Below, in pieces: positions 6,265 through 12,845 of a stretch of 17,898 bases of DNA (the first letter of the stretch is position 1; each line of letters opens with the position of its first letter). The notes below the pieces were generated by a model, which saw only the letters and a program-made list of their open reading frames with translations, was not told where the DNA came from and did no database searches. Made by a program: the position numbers and the translations under genes. The stretch comes from Actinomycetes bacterium (GTDB taxonomy: Bacteria; Actinomycetota; Acidimicrobiia; Acidimicrobiales; Microtrichaceae), in assembly GCA_023450775.1 (NCBI GenBank), contig JAEXGP010000177.1, positions 1-17,898 of the forward strand, written 5' to 3'.

Positions 6265-6564
6265 ATGGGATGTGGCTGCCTCATCGTCCTGGCCTCGGCG
6301 CTCTCGCCCCGGCTGGCGCTGTTCCTGGTGTGGATCTTCACCGACAAGATCCCGGCGGCGTTCGACGGCAACTGGCTCTTCCCCATCCTCGGCTTCTTCC
6401 TGCTGCCGTGGACCACGCTGGCGTGGGCGATCGCGTGGGCGAACCCGTTCGACTCGGTGTCGGGGTTCGGGTGGCTGATCGTGATCTTCGCCTTCCTGGT
6501 CGACCTCAGCACCCACTTCGGCGCACGGCGGGCCGAGAACGACCGTCGCCGCGCCGGCGTCTGA
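6265..6564 (+). CDS. Small actinobacterial membrane protein, function unknown
   Basis: Protein of 99 residues with a MGCGCLIVLASALSPRLAL start and about three hydrophobic segments (4-25, 38-60 and 65-85). A short basic tail (ARRAENDRRRAG) probably faces the cytoplasm. Conserved-looking pieces are SPRLALFLVWIFTD (14-27) and FLLPWTTLAWAIAW (45-58). I have seen this pattern in uncharacterised small membrane proteins of actinobacteria but know no function. The ATG is fixed by a TAGTGT -10 element 6 nt upstream, consistent with a leaderless message and independent expression from the gene 20 bp before. The Cys residues at 3 and 5 are unusual but there is no proper lipobox. Confidence 0.75.
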   Translation: MGCGCLIVLASALSPRLALFLVWIFTDKIPAAFDGNWLFPILGFFLLPWTTLAWAIAWANPFDSVSGFGWLIVIFAFLVDLSTHFGARRAENDRRRAGV

Positions 6565-6585
6565 CGGCCGCCACCGGCTGACCCG

Positions 6586-6604
6586 GCCCGCACCTCCGGC
6601 GGGC
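6586..6604. terminator. Hairpin between convergent genes
   Basis: gcccgc (6586-6591) pairs with gcgggc (6599-6604) around a 7-nt loop. It lies in the 51-bp gap between the small membrane protein gene and the 3' end of the carotenoid oxygenase gene, so it could act in both directions. Confidence 0.45.
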
Positions 6605-6615
6605 GCCCGACCGAA

Positions 6616-7926
6616 TCAGGCCGGGTCGGGCATCCAGTTGCCGTGGAACCCGTCGGGCACGCGCTGGGGCAGGTGCACCCGCGCCACCGAACCACCGGTG
6701 GGATCGTCGGCCGCCAGGACCACCAGGTCGGTCGTGCCCTCGGCACGGTCGGACACGAAGCCCAGGAGCCACGCGTCGTCCTCGGCGGTCGAGCCCTCCC
6801 GCGGCACGTGCACGAACTCCTGCGCCGCGCTGTTCGGGCCGAAGTCGACCTCGAGCGTCGTGCCGGCGCCCAGGTCGTGCCACAGCAGCGGCTGGTGGAC
6901 GCCGCCCGCGATGCGCCCGCCCACGGTCATCCCGTACCGCAGGCTCTCGCCGGTGCGACGCTCGTCGCCGCGCGGGAACTCCTGGCTCCGATCGTCGATC
7001 ACCTCGACGGTCGACGTGCCGGTGACGGGATCCAGCGTCCAGCGCTCGAGCTTGGAGGAGCCCTCGTTCGGACCGAGCCGGTCCGTGTCGAACATGCGCG
7101 GCCACACGACCAGGTCCACGGCCACGCGACCGTCGGGCAGGTCGACGGCGTTCAGCGGGTGGAAGACGTAACGGCTCGGCACGTCGACCCATTGCACCTG
7201 GTCGGCCGTGCCCAGGAGCGGCAGCACGCCCACGCGAGCGGGGTGCGCGGGGTCCCATCGGTACGGGAACGGCAGGCCGGCCATGGCCCCGTCGAGGTCG
7301 AACGTGCACGGCAGGTCGAAGATCAGCACCGACGTCGGAGTGATGGCCGTGTCGTGGACCATCGGCCGGCCACCGACGGGCACCGTCTCCTCGTGCACGA
7401 CCTTGCTGCCGTCGTTGACCACGTAGCGCACGGCTTCCTCGACCCAGTGGTAGGTGATCGCGTGCCACAGGCCGGTCCGCGGATCGCGGTGCGGGTGCGC
7501 GGTGTAGGCGCCGTCGAGCGTGCCGTCGAAGCGGTTGGGGCCGATCGACTCGAGCTCCTCGGTGACCTCGACGGGCGAGCCTCCGGCCTCGACGATGGCC
7601 CAGGTGCGCCCACCCATCGACACCACGTTGGTGTTGGGCGACACCGGCTCCTCGGCCGAGGTGTGCACGAACCGGTTGCGGTACCAGGCGGCGCGCCCGT
7701 CCTCCAGGCGGACGCCGTGGAGCATGCCGGTGCCCAGGAACCAGTGCTGGGTGCTCGGGTCGGGGTCGATCGGGTTGGGTCCGTTGCGGACGTAGCGACC
7801 GTTCAGCTCGGCGGGCAGCGTGCCCGTCACCTGCAGGTCGGTCACGGTGAGCTCGTCGGTGACCGGCGCGAGCGGTCCGCTCACGTAGTCGCGCTGGCCC
7901 GGTGCGGTTCCGGTGTCGGTGGTCAT
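6616..7926 (-). CDS. Carotenoid oxygenase (RPE65/CCD family)
   Basis: Non-haem iron dioxygenase of 436 residues, a normal length for bacterial carotenoid cleavage enzymes, which split a conjugated or stilbene-type double bond into two carbonyls. The family start LPAELNGRYVRNGPNP (37-52) is clear. The four iron-binding histidines can be assigned to TAHPHRD (H144), MVHDTAIT (H191), VFHPLNA (H256) and the C-terminal GFHGNW (H428); EFPR (317-320) fits the second-sphere Glu region. No signal peptide, so it is probably cytoplasmic or loosely membrane-bound. The ATG at 7924-7926 is chosen because GAGGGG lies 7 nt upstream; the longer open frame upstream is antisense to the channel gene. No carotenoid biosynthesis or opsin gene is in the window, so the substrate (carotenoid, apocarotenoid or stilbene) is undetermined. 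Confidence 0.93.
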   Translation of the reverse strand: MTTDTGTAPGQRDYVSGPLAPVTDELTVTDLQVTGTLPAELNGRYVRNGPNPIDPDPSTQHWFLGTGMLHGVRLEDGRAAWYRNRFVHTSAEEPVSPNTNVVSMGGRTWAIVEAGGSPVEVTEELESIGPNRFDGTLDGAYTAHPHRDPRTGLWHAITYHWVEEAVRYVVNDGSKVVHEETVPVGGRPMVHDTAITPTSVLIFDLPCTFDLDGAMAGLPFPYRWDPAHPARVGVLPLLGTADQVQWVDVPSRYVFHPLNAVDLPDGRVAVDLVVWPRMFDTDRLGPNEGSSKLERWTLDPVTGTSTVEVIDDRSQEFPRGDERRTGESLRYGMTVGGRIAGGVHQPLLWHDLGAGTTLEVDFGPNSAAQEFVHVPREGSTAEDDAWLLGFVSDRAEGTTDLVVLAADDPTGGSVARVHLPQRVPDGFHGNWMPDPA

Positions 7927-8014
7927 GGTCGATCCCCTCGTCGCCCGCCCCGGCGGCGCGGCGGTCCGCGCCGTGCGGTCCCGCGGTGACGGTCCGCCGG
8001 GGTGGGATGGTCGA

Positions 8015-8020
8015 AGGCTA
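8015..8020 (-). promoter_or_regulatory. Weak candidate -10 (TAGCCT) for the carotenoid oxygenase
   Basis: TAGCCT on the minus strand would give a leader of about 80 nt. No good -35 box is seen 16-18 bp upstream, so this is only a weak call. Confidence 0.2.
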
Positions 8021-8073
8021 GGCCCGCCACGGCCCGGTTGCTCCGGGTCCACCCGTGCGGCGGCTGCGACGGT

Positions 8074-8079
8074 CAAGAT
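8074..8079 (+). promoter_or_regulatory. Leaderless-type -10 element CAAGAT
   Basis: CAAGAT ends 6 nt before the ATG of the channel gene. It keeps the key second-position A and final T of TANNNT. No ribosome binding site is present, which fits a leaderless message. Confidence 0.4.
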
Positions 8080-8085
8080 CGGCCC

Positions 8086-8868
8086 ATGGTGAGCGATCCG
8101 GACGGGCCCGCCGACGGAGGGGCCGGGCCCCATCCGGACGAGCCGCGGCACCCGCGCCTGCGTCGCATCGTCCGCGAGTCGGACCAGAAGAGCATCGCCC
8201 CCGTGCTCGGTCTGACGTTCGTCGCCATGCTGCTCGGCCCGGTCCTGTCGGACGCCAACTGGAGCCGCGGGCTGGAGGTGGCCCTGATCGGGATCAGCGC
8301 GGTCGTGGCCCTCGTCCGAACGGGCGCCCACCCGGTGGTACGTCGGGCCGGCACGGTCATCGTGGTGATCGCCACGCTCGCCGGCGCCGCCATCCCCGTG
8401 GTCCACGAGTCCCAGACCGGCACGCTCGAGGTCATCGCCGCGGGCCTGTTCGCACTGCTGCTCCTCGTGACCCCGTTCCTCGTGCTGGTGCGGCTGATGC
8501 TGCGGCCCCGGATCACGGTCGACACGCTGGCCGGCGCCCTGACCGCCTACCTGCAGATCGGCATCTTCTTCGGTGCGCTCTTCCTCTTCCTCGCGCTCGT
8601 CGGCGGTCCGAGCGACTACTTCGCGCAGACCAACGCGCCGCAGTACTCGGACTTCGAGTACTTCAGCTTCATCACGATGACGACCGTCGGCTACGGCGAC
8701 CTGACCCCGGCGACCCGGCTCGGTCAGACGCTGGCCACGATGGAGGCGGTGATCGGGCAGGTGTTCCTGGTCACGGTCGTGGCCCTGACCGTGTCCAACC
8801 TCGGCCGCCCGACGCGACGCTCCGGCTCGACCCGGCGTCCGCTGCCCCCGACCGACCCCACGGACTGA
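8086..8868 (+). CDS. Six-helix potassium channel with TVGYGD filter
   Basis: Potassium channel subunit of 260 residues; such subunits assemble as tetramers in the cytoplasmic membrane. Hydrophobic helices are at about 37-54, 62-78, 88-105, 112-137 and 147-173. The pore loop then carries the selectivity filter TTVGYGD (199-205), followed by the last helix 215-239. The fourth segment lacks the regular Arg spacing of a voltage sensor, so voltage gating is doubtful. There is no RCK/TrkA-N domain; the C-terminus is a short basic/Pro-rich tail. The first 30 residues are hydrophilic. The ATG is fixed by CAAGAT 6 nt upstream. It diverges from the carotenoid oxygenase, 159 bp away, with no obvious functional link. 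Confidence 0.93.
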   Translation: MVSDPDGPADGGAGPHPDEPRHPRLRRIVRESDQKSIAPVLGLTFVAMLLGPVLSDANWSRGLEVALIGISAVVALVRTGAHPVVRRAGTVIVVIATLAGAAIPVVHESQTGTLEVIAAGLFALLLLVTPFLVLVRLMLRPRITVDTLAGALTAYLQIGIFFGALFLFLALVGGPSDYFAQTNAPQYSDFEYFSFITMTTVGYGDLTPATRLGQTLATMEAVIGQVFLVTVVALTVSNLGRPTRRSGSTRRPLPPTDPTD

Positions 8869-8896
8869 GCGCAGTCCACCGCCCGTCGGCACCCTT

Positions 8897-8935
8897 GGGG
8901 ACTCGTCCCCATTGCGGCGTCGTCCCCGGACGACG
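8897..8935. terminator. Two dyads after the potassium channel gene
   Basis: ggggac-tc-gtcccc (8897-8910) is followed by cgtcgtcc-cc-ggacgacg (8918-8935), 8-bp perfect arms. They lie 29-67 nt after the channel stop codon and are the best candidates for its terminator. No T-run follows. Confidence 0.55.
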
Positions 8936-9004
8936 AAGCTCGCGGTCGGAAAAGGGGATGCTCCGGCGGCTCACAGGGCCTGACCACCGGGGTGTGCATG
9001 GGAG

Positions 9005-9046
9005 GACAGGGCAGGGTCCGGGTTGCGGAAGGGTCCGGGCCCTGTC
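9005..9046. terminator. Long-loop hairpin with internal direct repeat after the GlsB-type gene
   Basis: gacagggc (9005-9012) and gccctgtc (9039-9046) form a perfect 8-bp stem 12 nt beyond the GlsB-type stop codon. The loop side carries a 10-bp direct repeat agggtccggg (9013-9022 and 9030-9039). Probably the transcription end for the minus-strand gene in this convergent spacer. Confidence 0.5.
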
Positions 9047-9057
9047 ACCTCCGCGGG

Positions 9058-9312
9058 TCAGGACGCCTTTCGGCTGTCGATCGCCCGCCACACGAGCAGC
9101 ACGATGATCGCTCCGACGAAGGAGCCGAGCAGCCCGCTGAACTTGATCGAGATGCCGTCGCCGGCGATCAGGCTGGCCAGCAGCCCACCGACGAGCGAGC
9201 CGAGGATGCCGGCGACCAGCGACTGGGCGTTCGGGCGGGTGCCCATGCCCAGGACGAGCTGGGCGAGCCAGCCGATCAGCATTCCGACGGCGAGGATGGC
9301 GAGGATCAGCAC
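9058..9312 (-). CDS. GlsB/YeaQ/YmgE-family membrane protein
   Basis: Small membrane protein of 84 residues in the family historically called transglycosylase-associated protein (GlsB/YeaQ/YmgE), often linked to stress response; its biochemical role is not known. Three hydrophobic, Gly-rich segments are visible at about 2-22, 31-50 and 58-77, with the family pattern VAGILGSLVGGLLASLI (33-49) and GLLGSFVGAIIVLLVW (60-75). The tail RAIDSRKAS is cytoplasmic-looking. The start is GTG at 9310-9312, with minus-strand TAGGGT 8 nt upstream, consistent with a leaderless message. It follows the MOSC gene by 34 bp on the same strand but has its own -10 element. Confidence 0.9.
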   Translation of the reverse strand: MLILAILAVGMLIGWLAQLVLGMGTRPNAQSLVAGILGSLVGGLLASLIAGDGISIKFSGLLGSFVGAIIVLLVWRAIDSRKAS

Positions 9313-9320
9313 GGGGCGAG

Positions 9321-9326
9321 ACCCTA
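9321..9326 (-). promoter_or_regulatory. Leaderless-type -10 element TAGGGT
   Basis: TAGGGT on the minus strand, 8 nt before the GTG of the GlsB-type gene and just after the MOSC gene stop, so the small gene can be expressed independently. Confidence 0.45.
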
Positions 9327-9346
9327 GCGATGCGGGTGAGTCGGCG

Positions 9347-10186
9347 TCACCCGAACGTGACCGCGTCGCCGACCCGCAGGGTGCCGGGCCGCACCACCTC
9401 GGCGTACACCCCGACGTCCTGGTCGAGATCCTTGACGACGTGCCGGAGGACGGCCCGGTCGGCCGGGATGTCCTCGTCGACCTCGTGGGTCACCATCACG
9501 CAGCGGGGGCAGCCGACGACGATCCGCAGCTCGGCATCGCCGACCCGCAACGTCCGGCCGGCCCACTCCCGCTCCGGATGACCGGGGGCGTCGCCGGTGT
9601 CGATGACCAGGTTCGGCCGGAACCGCCGGACGTCGACCACGGAGTCCGGGAGCGCCTCGGCGAGCGACCGCAGGGCAGAGGTCGTCATCACCAGCAGCGG
9701 GAACGCGTCGAAGTACGTGCCGAGCGGCGACTCGTACTCCAGGATCTCGGGCGGGAAGATCGACAGGTCGGGCAGCGGCTCGTCGGCCTCGCGGCCGAAG
9801 ATCGACCGCAGCTCCTCGAGCAGGTCGTCCGAATCGGGGGCGCCGCGCCGGTAGTGGTCCAGCTCGGTGGGCGGGAGCCGGGGCCACAGGGTCACCTGGT
9901 GGCCGAGCGCCGCGCTCACCGCTGCGTTCGCGCCGTCGTCGCCGGCGCGAACGGCGGTGCCGTCGGGCAGCGTGATCGTCACGGACGACCCCGGCCCGTC
10001 GTCGAACGCCGCGGCCAGGCGCATCAGCCCGGCGATCTTCTTGGCGCCGCGGATGCCGCCACGGACCTCGTCCCGGGCCGCCCAGGCACGGTCGCCGGCG
10101 ATCCCGTCCGTGCCCAGGTCGGCGACGGGCACGCGCTCCCCGATCATCGACTTGACCGGGTAGCGCCAGATCTCGGACAGCTCCAT
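9347..10186 (-). CDS. MOSC-domain protein, YcbX/mARC-like
   Basis: Protein of 279 residues with an N-terminal MOSC beta-barrel part (WRYPVKSMIGERV, 7-19) and a C-terminal MOSC domain. Family members bind molybdenum cofactor and reduce N-hydroxylated compounds or move sulfur. The mARC/YcbX signature is clear: RRFRPNLVI (187-195), then EWAGRTLRVGDAEL (207-220), then GCPRC (225-229), whose C226 or C229 is the candidate Mo ligand, and DVGVYAEVVRPGTLRVGD (257-274). The N-terminal start at ATG 10184-10186 is fixed by TACGAT 8 nt upstream, and no ribosome binding site is seen. No fused 2Fe-2S or reductase domain is present, so electron transfer partners would be separate. The physiological substrate is unknown. 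Confidence 0.9.
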   Translation of the reverse strand: MELSEIWRYPVKSMIGERVPVADLGTDGIAGDRAWAARDEVRGGIRGAKKIAGLMRLAAAFDDGPGSSVTITLPDGTAVRAGDDGANAAVSAALGHQVTLWPRLPPTELDHYRRGAPDSDDLLEELRSIFGREADEPLPDLSIFPPEILEYESPLGTYFDAFPLLVMTTSALRSLAEALPDSVVDVRRFRPNLVIDTGDAPGHPEREWAGRTLRVGDAELRIVVGCPRCVMVTHEVDEDIPADRAVLRHVVKDLDQDVGVYAEVVRPGTLRVGDAVTFG

Positions 10187-10194
10187 GGCCGCGG

Positions 10195-10200
10195 ATCGTA
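10195..10200 (-). promoter_or_regulatory. Leaderless-type -10 element TACGAT
   Basis: TACGAT on the minus strand ends 8 nt before the MOSC gene ATG. It is the best TANNNT match in the window and sits just downstream of a strong terminator hairpin for the HtrA-like gene. Confidence 0.5.
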
Positions 10201-10249
10201 GGTCGGTGCCGTTCCGCGACCGGCCCGGTCCCCGATTGGGCCGGACGCG

Positions 10250-10282
10250 ACACCGGGGCCGCCACGAGGGCGGCCCCGGTGT
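10250..10282 (-). terminator. Strong terminator hairpin of the HtrA-like gene
   Basis: A perfect 14-bp GC-rich stem: acaccggggccgcc (10250-10263) with ggcggccccggtgt (10269-10282) around acgag. It separates the HtrA-like gene from the MOSC gene on the same strand. No T-run, as usual in this group. Confidence 0.8.
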
Positions 10283-10289
10283 GGGCGAA

Positions 10290-10322
10290 CCTGCCGAGGA
10301 GGGAGAGGGGGAGATCGGCAGG
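10290..10322 (-). terminator. Hairpin with a pyrimidine loop behind the HtrA-like gene
   Basis: cctgccga (10290-10297) pairs with tcggcagg (10315-10322). The 17-nt loop is all purine on the plus strand, so all pyrimidine in the minus-strand transcript. It lies 20 nt after the HtrA-like stop and directly before the stronger hairpin, giving a double 3' structure. Confidence 0.55.
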
Positions 10323-10342
10323 CTCCCGTGCTGCGCCGGCGA

Positions 10343-11824
10343 TCAGTCGGGAGGACCCTCGGTGAGGGTGACGGTCGCCGTGCGGCTCTGGCCGTCGGGG
10401 TCGGTCCAGGACAGCTTGACCTGGTCGCCGGGCTTGGCGCCCTCGAGCGCCGTGGTGAGCGCCTCGGCGGAGTCGATCTGCTTGCCGTCGACGGCGGTGA
10501 TCGTCGAACCCTGGGCGACGCCCGCCTTGGCCGCGCCGGACCCCTCGGCCACGGCGGCCACGGCGGCTCCGCGGGTGGCGGCACCGCCGCCCTGTCCGAA
10601 CGGGTCGTCGGCCACCCCGACCACGCTGACGCCGAGCACGCCACGGGCGCCGATGCGCACGACGTCGCTCTCCTTGCCGGCCTTGATCTGGTCGATGATC
10701 TCCATGGCGTCGTTCATCGGGATGGCGTAGCCCTCGTCGTTGGTCGACATCTCGTTGGTGGCGGAGGCCGCGGCGTTGATGCCGATGACCTCGCCGTCGG
10801 CGTTGGCGAGCGGGCCGCCCGAGTCACCGGGGACGATGTTGGCGTCGATCTGGATGAGGTTGCTCAGCCGCTGCGCCTGGCTGCCGGTCTCGTCGCTGGC
10901 GGTGATGCTGCGACCCAGGGCGGTGACGTTGCCCGACACCACCGACGGGGTGCCGCCCTTGCCGCCGGCGTTGCCGAGCGCCACGACCGCGTCGCCGACC
11001 TCGACCGAGTCCGAGTCGCCGATCTTCACCGTGTCCAGGCCCTTGGCGTCCTCGAGCTGGATGACCGCCAGGTCCTTGGTCTTGGCGGTGCCCACGACCT
11101 TCGCCTCGTAGCGCTCGCCGGTGTCCGCATCGGTGACGACGATGCGGGTGGCGCCGCGCACCACGTGGTTGTTGGTGACGACCAGGCCGTCCGACGAGAG
11201 CGTGATGCCGGTCCCGGCGCCCTGGCCCTGCGCGGTCAGCACGTTGATGTTCACCACGCCGGGAAGGACCTTCTGGGCCACGGCGTCGACGTCGGCCGTC
11301 TCGGCCGAGCCGTTCGGGGAGCCCTGACCGCCCTGACCGGGTTCGGGCACCTGGGTGGGGTCGGTGCCGAAGGGCGACCCGTTCGACGGCAGCTCGGGCA
11401 CCTGCCGGGGCCGCGTCGCAGCGGCGTCATCGGACTGGGTCAGGCGGGAGAGCCCGAAGCCGCCGGCGACACCGGCGAGCAGGGCGAGCACCAGGAGCAG
11501 GCCGACGGCGATCTTGCGACCGGCGCCGGGACGACGGCCCTCCGGGCGAGGAGCCGGACCGGGCTGCGATCCAGGACCCCAACCGCCGCCACCGCCGCCC
11601 GCGGGCACGGGTCCGGTGTACGCGGGCGGCGTGAGGGGGAACCCGCTCGGCGCCGTCGGCGGGGCGAGCGGCATGGCGGTGGGGGGCGCGGTGGGGAACG
11701 CGGACGTCGCCGCCGGGCCGGTCGCGCCCGGGACCCCGAGCGCCGGGCCCGGGGCCGGGGAGGTGGGAGGACCGCTCACCGGGGTCGGAGCGGTCGGGAG
11801 GTCGCCGTTGGACATGGCTGCCAT
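10343..11824 (-). CDS. HtrA/DegP-like membrane-anchored serine protease with PDZ domain
   Basis: Envelope quality-control protease of 493 residues. Order: Pro/Ala/Gly-rich cytoplasmic region (1-100), one membrane helix (about 104-125), a linker, a trypsin-like domain and a C-terminal PDZ domain (about 395-488). The catalytic triad is visible: H220 in VVTNNHVV, D251 in KDLAVIQL and S335 in GDSGGPL. The PDZ carboxylate-binding part is GVLGVSVVG (396-404), and GSTITAVDGKQI (439-450) is typical. The layout matches actinobacterial PepD/HtrA-type proteins. The ATG at 11822-11824 is chosen because GGGGGTGAC precedes it; a second ATG three codons in lacks a site. It lies 67 bp downstream of the XRE regulator gene on the same strand and is followed by two strong hairpins. 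A direct repeat in the upstream gap may be regulatory. Confidence 0.95.
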   Translation of the reverse strand: MAAMSNGDLPTAPTPVSGPPTSPAPGPALGVPGATGPAATSAFPTAPPTAMPLAPPTAPSGFPLTPPAYTGPVPAGGGGGGWGPGSQPGPAPRPEGRRPGAGRKIAVGLLLVLALLAGVAGGFGLSRLTQSDDAAATRPRQVPELPSNGSPFGTDPTQVPEPGQGGQGSPNGSAETADVDAVAQKVLPGVVNINVLTAQGQGAGTGITLSSDGLVVTNNHVVRGATRIVVTDADTGERYEAKVVGTAKTKDLAVIQLEDAKGLDTVKIGDSDSVEVGDAVVALGNAGGKGGTPSVVSGNVTALGRSITASDETGSQAQRLSNLIQIDANIVPGDSGGPLANADGEVIGINAAASATNEMSTNDEGYAIPMNDAMEIIDQIKAGKESDVVRIGARGVLGVSVVGVADDPFGQGGGAATRGAAVAAVAEGSGAAKAGVAQGSTITAVDGKQIDSAEALTTALEGAKPGDQVKLSWTDPDGQSRTATVTLTEGPPD

Positions 11825-11838
11825 GTCACCCCCGCAAC

Positions 11839-11871
11839 GTGAGGACGGGGTAAGCGGCAGCTGTGAGGACG
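11839..11871. repeat. 9-bp direct repeat upstream of the HtrA-like gene
   Basis: gtgaggacg (plus strand) occurs at 11839-11847 and 11863-11871, period 24 bp, inside the 67-bp gap before the HtrA-like start. Direct repeats upstream of envelope proteases can be response-regulator sites, but no particular regulator is recognised. Confidence 0.5.
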
Positions 11872-11891
11872 CTGAGCGGCTGTGGCCCACC

Positions 11892-12725
11892 TCAGCCCGC
11901 GGTCAGGCGGCGGGTGCTGTCGTCGCCCGGGACCGGCAGCTGCGTGACCAGCCGGTACGACGGCCACTCCGCAGGGTGGAACGCCTGGTACTCGAACGTC
12001 AGCCGTCCGGCGACCGGGTGGTCGTAGCTCCGGAGCCGGCTGTGGAACCCGGCGACGTCGTGGTCCGCCCACCACTCGGCGAACTCGGCGCTCTCGGTCT
12101 GCAGCCGGTCGATCAGTCGCTCCAGCTTCGGGTCGCCGCGCAGCGCCGCCGTCTCGGCCCGGAACTCGGCCACCATCGCCCGCGCCTCCGCCTCGCGGTC
12201 GACGATGAGCTCCCGTGCCGACGGCTCGCAGAGGACGATGACCAGCAGGTTGCGGTCCTCCTCCGCCAGGTCCTCGGCCCGCGGGTACAGCAGGCCCTGG
12301 GCCCGGTTCCACGCCAGGTACTCCCACCGAGGCCCGAGCAGGTAGGTGGGCGACGGGTCTAATGCGTCGACCGCTCGCACCAGCGCGTCGGGGGGCGGTC
12401 GGTCGGACGTGTCGCCGACGACGTCGGGGACGCCGTGGCCCGCCACCCGCTCGGCCAGCGTCAGCAGGTGCGCGTGCTCGGCGTCGTCGAGCAGGAGCGC
12501 CCGGGCGACCGCGTCGAGCACGGAGCGGGAGGGGTGCTCGGCCCGCCCCTGTTCGAGCCACGTGTACCAGGTGACCGACACCCCCGCGAGCAGCGCCACC
12601 TCCTCACGACGGAGCCCCGGTGCCCGCCGCCGCGGACCCGCTGGCAGACCCACGCTCGCGGGGTCCACCGCGGCGCGGCGCGTGGTCAGGAAGTCACCGA
12701 GCTCGCGGCCCGGGTCACCGCTCAC
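11892..12725 (-). CDS. XRE-type regulator with MmyB-like ligand-binding domain
   Basis: Transcription regulator of 277 residues. Residues about 9-66 form the XRE helix-turn-helix with the family hallmark LRREEVALLAGVSVTWYTWLEQG (split across 38-60). Residues about 112-265 form the MmyB-like (MLTR) ligand-binding domain, with PTYLLGPRWEYLAWN (126-140) and the C-terminal HPVAGRLTFEYQAF (236-249). The related Chloroflexus structure was reported with a fatty-acid-like ligand; the ligand here is unknown. Start choice is uncertain: GTG at 12725 (GGAG 10 nt upstream), 12746 (GGAG 4 nt upstream) or 12791 are all possible. I take 12725 because the family normally begins shortly before the ELGDFL motif, and it leaves the inverted repeat outside the gene. 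It diverges from an aminotransferase and precedes the HtrA-like gene. These regulators often control the divergent neighbour. Confidence 0.88.
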   Translation of the reverse strand: MSGDPGRELGDFLTTRRAAVDPASVGLPAGPRRRAPGLRREEVALLAGVSVTWYTWLEQGRAEHPSRSVLDAVARALLLDDAEHAHLLTLAERVAGHGVPDVVGDTSDRPPPDALVRAVDALDPSPTYLLGPRWEYLAWNRAQGLLYPRAEDLAEEDRNLLVIVLCEPSARELIVDREAEARAMVAEFRAETAALRGDPKLERLIDRLQTESAEFAEWWADHDVAGFHSRLRSYDHPVAGRLTFEYQAFHPAEWPSYRLVTQLPVPGDDSTRRLTAG

Positions 12726-12765
12726 CGGCGATGCGCTCCCCGACACGCGGCTCCCCGTCCCACCC

Positions 12766-12807
12766 CTGGTCGACCGACTGGTGCCCGACACGCCCCCAGT
12801 CGACCAG
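12766..12807. promoter_or_regulatory. Inverted pair of GTCGAC-centred sites, candidate operator
   Basis: ctggtcgac (12766-12774) and gtcgaccag (12799-12807) are perfect reverse complements separated by 24 bp. Each half is itself centred on the palindrome gtcgac, with centres about 30 bp apart, near three helical turns. They lie in the 166-bp spacer between the XRE-MmyB regulator and the aminotransferase. Binding by that regulator is inference. Confidence 0.45.
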
Positions 12808-12828
12808 ATCCGACGGCCCGGAGACAGG

Positions 12829-12845
12829 TGCTGGCACCACCAGCA
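12829..12845. promoter_or_regulatory. Short dyad near the aminotransferase start
   Basis: tgctgg (12829-12834) and ccagca (12840-12845) form 6-bp arms around caccA-type spacing, about 47 bp before the aminotransferase ATG. A second possible operator half in the same spacer; weak on its own. Confidence 0.25.

Noticed and set aside
7927..8892. Upstream extension of the carotenoid oxygenase frame
   Set aside because: It runs antisense through the potassium channel gene; the ATG at 7926 has a good ribosome binding site and begins the family N-terminus.
8055..9107. Long plus-strand frame overlapping the potassium channel
   Set aside because: Arg/Pro/Gly-rich shadow frame; the channel frame has helices and the TVGYGD filter.
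411..11850. The 12-mer cccgtcctcacg occurs near both the PrmC-like and HtrA-like starts
   Set aside because: The orientations differ relative to the genes, and a single 12-bp match in 18 kb of biased sequence is weak evidence.
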